From: Heterobilharzia americana
Lineage: Eukaryota; Platyhelminthes; Trematoda; Strigeidida; Schistosomatidae
Assembly: GCA_944470555.2 (NCBI GenBank)
Contig: OX104132.1
Span: 18,237,755-18,301,754 of the forward strand
DNA length: 64,000 nucleotides
Reading direction: 5' to 3'
This document shows, piece after piece, positions 61,445 through 64,000 of the stretch. Position 1 is the stretch's first letter, and each line of letters begins with the position of its first letter. Below the pieces are notes generated by a model, which was not told where the DNA came from, made no database searches, and saw only the letters and a program-made list of their open reading frames with translations. A program made the translations under genes and the position numbers.

Positions 61445-61535
61445 ACTTTCAAGGATTTATTGATTACAGGTTGGTATTTATCATTGATCAATAATAATCT
61501 GAGATCAATATATCCCCACAAACCTCAAAATTGAA
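61445..61535. repeat. Family C tail-to-tail remnant
   Basis: A minus tail (ggatttattgattacaggttgg) abuts a plus tail (gatcaatatatccccacaaacctc), leaving a short palindromic relic with no body. Confidence 0.5.
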
Positions 61536-61599
61536 TTATTCTTGTGCTCATCGATGACTAGCTACGAGGGGCGATTCCCGAAGTCTCAATGAGAAATCA

Positions 61600-61912
61600 T
61601 GACCGATGGGGTTAACCAAGTTGAACATGGAGACAGTTACTCAACAACGGGATTGGATGGAGGTCACGTCACATCTTGAACTGACTAAAGAAGGGAATAT
61701 GGACTACTGGACGCCAGCACAGTGGCTCAATATTAACGTGTTGGCCACGCAACCTGAAGGTCTTGTACTTGATGCCAAACAAGCTCATGTGTGCGCAATG
61801 CTGAGGAGTCCTAAAGTAGGAGGAAAAAGCTGTCTAATGCTCCCAGGTTCCCTATGTTCCTACAACTAATATCAGTTCATGATGAATATCGACTTAATTT
61901 CCATTACCGTTG
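61600..61912 (+). repeat. Family C repeat, full-length copy with nearly intact hammerhead
   Basis: The head (gattggatggaggtcacgtc at 61650), the tRNA-like part (agcacagtggctcaat at 61718), the ribozyme (about 61793-61842) and the tail ending near 61905 are all present. The ribozyme keeps CTGAGGA (61801-61807), GAAA (61823-61826) and GTC (61832-61834). Stem I (TAATGC with GCAATG) pairs at five of six positions and stem II at four. Mismatches remain at 10.1-11.1 and 15.2-16.2. The 87-codon open frame here is a by-product of the repeat. Confidence 0.7.
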
Positions 61913-62455
61913 AAATATGCTGACTTCCTCATGAAACACAGTCTCACCTTTCAGTATTCAGAAACGAAAATCAAACTTTGAGAATACTTACATGTGTTAG
62001 CCAAACATTTCTTAGCAGCTAATGCTGTATGCTATATGCATACTTAGATTCATGCTGTGGACAGAGATGAAATAAGTTCATTTAAAACACTCAGATAGAA
62101 ACCCTTGAATTTCACCACCCTAGTGATATCTGCAAAGCTACTCAGTTGAAGCTTTCAAAATCCCTCAGTTATAATCAGTTATCCATAGAACATTTCGATG
62201 TTTAATATATAGCACATCCATCTGAAAAGGCTCATGCTGAATTCCACTGCTAGCCACATGTATGCATTTAAGTATACTCAGTCATGAATGAATGTAGAAG
62301 GACACCTCAGACCTTCTCATAGTCATTTGTTCTCTAAGCAAGAGTTTTAGTCGAAGGATATTTCATTATCGTGCTAAACATCGTCCTCAGTGCATTATAG
62401 CTTCCCAAGAAGTCAAGTGATCAATTCCCATGAAAAATTCTGAGGGGAGGTATAA
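61912..62455. other. AT-rich stretch, no gene recognised
   Basis: A short family B end (gctgaattccactgctagcca, near 62236) may be present. Confidence 0.4.
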
Positions 62456-62459
62456 GTAG

Positions 62460-62900
62460 GTGGAACTATTTCCATCAAAAGTGTCAGTCAATCAGAACAC
62501 GGCAATCACAAATTCATTGGAACAAAGAAGCAGACCAATCATAACGAAGAGATACTGTGCTGGAAACAAACAAAAGAAATCAACCTATCGCATATTTACA
62601 TTTGACTCTGAGAAAACCGAAATCAAGAAGGCAGACAGTCAGATCCAGGCAACGTCAACTCATCCACTAAATCGCCAGTCAAAAGACTCTCAGTTCAAGT
62701 AGGATGTTATAAATATCTATGCAAAACTGACTACTTCATTTTTTTGAAGCGCTGATATACTTATGATGATGTCTAGCATGACAATGAGACTTTTGCTAGC
62801 TTAAACTCTAGCTCAAAGAACAACTCACTATTAACATCCACACCTTGAACTGCAAACTAGGATCTTTTCAATTTACAGCTTCACATCAGCTACAAAATAA
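62460..62900 (+). mobile_element. Possible RTE-type retrotransposon relic
   Basis: The plus strand reads FDSEKTEIKKA and, after a frameshift, VGCYKYLCKTDYF, YDDV and NETFASLN. The order is like the EKTEVMK, F-YLGS, DEDV and AFASL blocks after RT motif C in RTE elements. Similarity is weak and split by stops, so this is tentative. Confidence 0.3.
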
Positions 62901-62942
62901 TCCTAAAAATATGGTGAATTCGTCAAAGCATGGACATAATTC

Positions 62943-63323
62943 ATGAACCGTCCCCAGTTGCTTCATAAGTTACAGAATATAATGTGTATACTAAAAATCA
63001 AAGTATGCTTTATAGTTTCACATATCGACGAGGATGTTTCGAATAAGGTGAAAGCTAACAGATATGCAGGTTACCTGAATTTGAACTTTGATGTTAAGAA
63101 AGTGTCACGTAAGACCATGGCAGGTCTCTGCGTGCTTACGTTTTTCAAAATAGTACATTCGGTTGTGAAACAAGAGAAACAATTAAACAATGCTACGTAC
63201 ACCTTTGTAAGTTTGCAAAATAAACTATCTGTATGTCGTCCAATTAGTGTTAACATCAGATTTCAGGATATCCGTTTATATTATAGTGCCAATGCCTCTT
63301 TATTGCTAGAACTTTGGGTTTGA
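62943..63323 (+). other. Unrecognised 126-codon open frame
   Basis: The open frame runs from ATG at 62943 to a TGA at 63321-63323 and is one of the longest outside the recognised elements. The product is mixed in composition with no signal peptide, membrane segment or motif I recognise. There is no clear acceptor, donor or poly(A) signal to place it in a gene, and a family B repeat begins right after it. Confidence 0.25.
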
Positions 63324-63324
63324 T

Positions 63325-63508
63325 GTTATTGGTGGACAGTGGATAGTAATGAAATCCAAGACTTGTGCTTGTTCATATTTCTGATTGGTAAGATATATGT
63401 ACCCACCTCCTAGTGAGTGATGCAGTCCCCACCGAAATTCAAACTCAGTACCAGTTGCTTCAAATACCAAAATGTTATCCACTACGCTAGTGAAACACCA
63501 CAACTACT
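63325..63508 (-). repeat. Family B repeat, hammerhead lost
   Basis: On the minus strand the head (agcgtagtggataacattttgg, 63490-63469) and a hammerhead-derived segment (about 63345-63400) are visible. CTGANGA reads CTTACCA and GAAA is changed. Confidence 0.55.
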
Positions 63509-63744
63509 CCCTGTGAATCATAAACTCAACCTTTTGCTATTATGCATTATTTCTATATATAAAGCTGTTTAAAAATTATTTTCAAGACATTAAACACATA
63601 AAAGAAAAACGACTAATGAACTACTAGGATTTACAGTTTTCTTGAAGACGCATAACAAGAAAAGTGTGTGCAGTATACAACAAATGTACAGTTTCATACA
63701 TTTTGTTTCTTGATAGTTTTAACAAGCTGAAGCAGCACTTCACT

Positions 63745-63962
63745 TTTGAGATTTATGGAGATTTATTGATCTCAGGTTGGTATTTTTCATTGACTGACAT
63801 CAACTGTAGAAACATAGGTAACCCGTAAGCACTGTACAGTTGTTTCTACCTACTATTGGACCCAACATTGCGTACCCAGAACCTCGATCCGCCAGGGACC
63901 TAACGCACTACCTTGCGGTTTCGCAGCCAGTATGCTACCACTGAGCCGCTGGGTTGGAAGAA
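63745..63962 (-). repeat. Family C repeat with clear tRNA-like head
   Basis: The minus strand begins with cagcggctcagtggtagc (A-box-like, about 63951-63934). A degraded B box near 63880, a broken hammerhead (GAAA kept, CTGANGA lost) and the tail to 63745 follow. It shows that family C also starts with a tRNA-derived promoter. Confidence 0.65.
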
Positions 63963-64000
63963 TGAGTCAATAAACTTTGAAATTTACTTTAAAATAATAG

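Noticed and set aside
61606..61869. Plus open frame of 87 codons.
   Set aside because: It lies entirely inside a full-length family C repeat.
1..64000. CRISPR arrays, bacterial operons or phage modules.
   Set aside because: No regularly spaced direct repeats, ribosome-binding sites or gene clusters; the DNA is clearly eukaryotic.

Overview
The window looks like AT-rich genomic DNA from a schistosome-type blood fluke. Four things point there: short exons split by large AT-rich introns; repeats that carry a hammerhead ribozyme matching my memory of the Schistosoma Sm-alpha element; RTE-type non-LTR retrotransposons resembling schistosome SR2; and a Penelope-like element with a GIY-YIG domain, as described for schistosome Cercyon. 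I cannot fix the species from sequence alone.

One host gene is well supported. It is the 3' part of a plus-strand immunoglobulin-superfamily gene at about 1.2-11.4 kb. Three coding exons (1215-1518, 9490-9963, 11141-11358) join in frame. They encode the second half of a first Ig domain, a complete second Ig domain, a Ser-rich stalk and a hydrophobic C-terminus. The layout resembles invertebrate two-Ig cell-surface proteins of the DPR/lachesin type. Intron 2 appears to use a GC-AG splice pair. The 5' exons lie before the window.

Nearly everything else I can identify is mobile DNA in decay. (1) An RTE-type element, 13.6-16.7 kb (minus), is nearly full length, with partial relatives at 35.8, 45.6 and 50-51.7 kb. 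(2) A different SR2-like RTE element, 16.8-19.8 kb (minus), has damaged catalytic residues and a 3' relic at 47.4-47.7 kb. (3) A Penelope-like element, 28.75-30.43 kb (minus), has two 3'-end relics at 40.6 and 59.5 kb. (4) Three families of short tRNA-headed repeats occur. Family A has inverted termini around a Pol III-like promoter. Family B is Sm-alpha-like and carries a hammerhead. Family C has a different head and tail and its own hammerhead-like core. Most ribozyme copies are broken, but a few keep all core residues.

The remaining stretches (roughly 3.3-7.4, 19.9-22.9, 25-27, 33.4-35.8, 37.1-40.6, 42.6-45.5 and 56-61.4 kb) are AT-rich and show no convincing coding sequence. A less AT-rich block at 55.2-56.0 kb is unassigned. 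I see no bacterial operon, CRISPR array or other clearly new system. The most distinctive material is the pair of hammerhead-bearing repeat families and the GC-AG intron.
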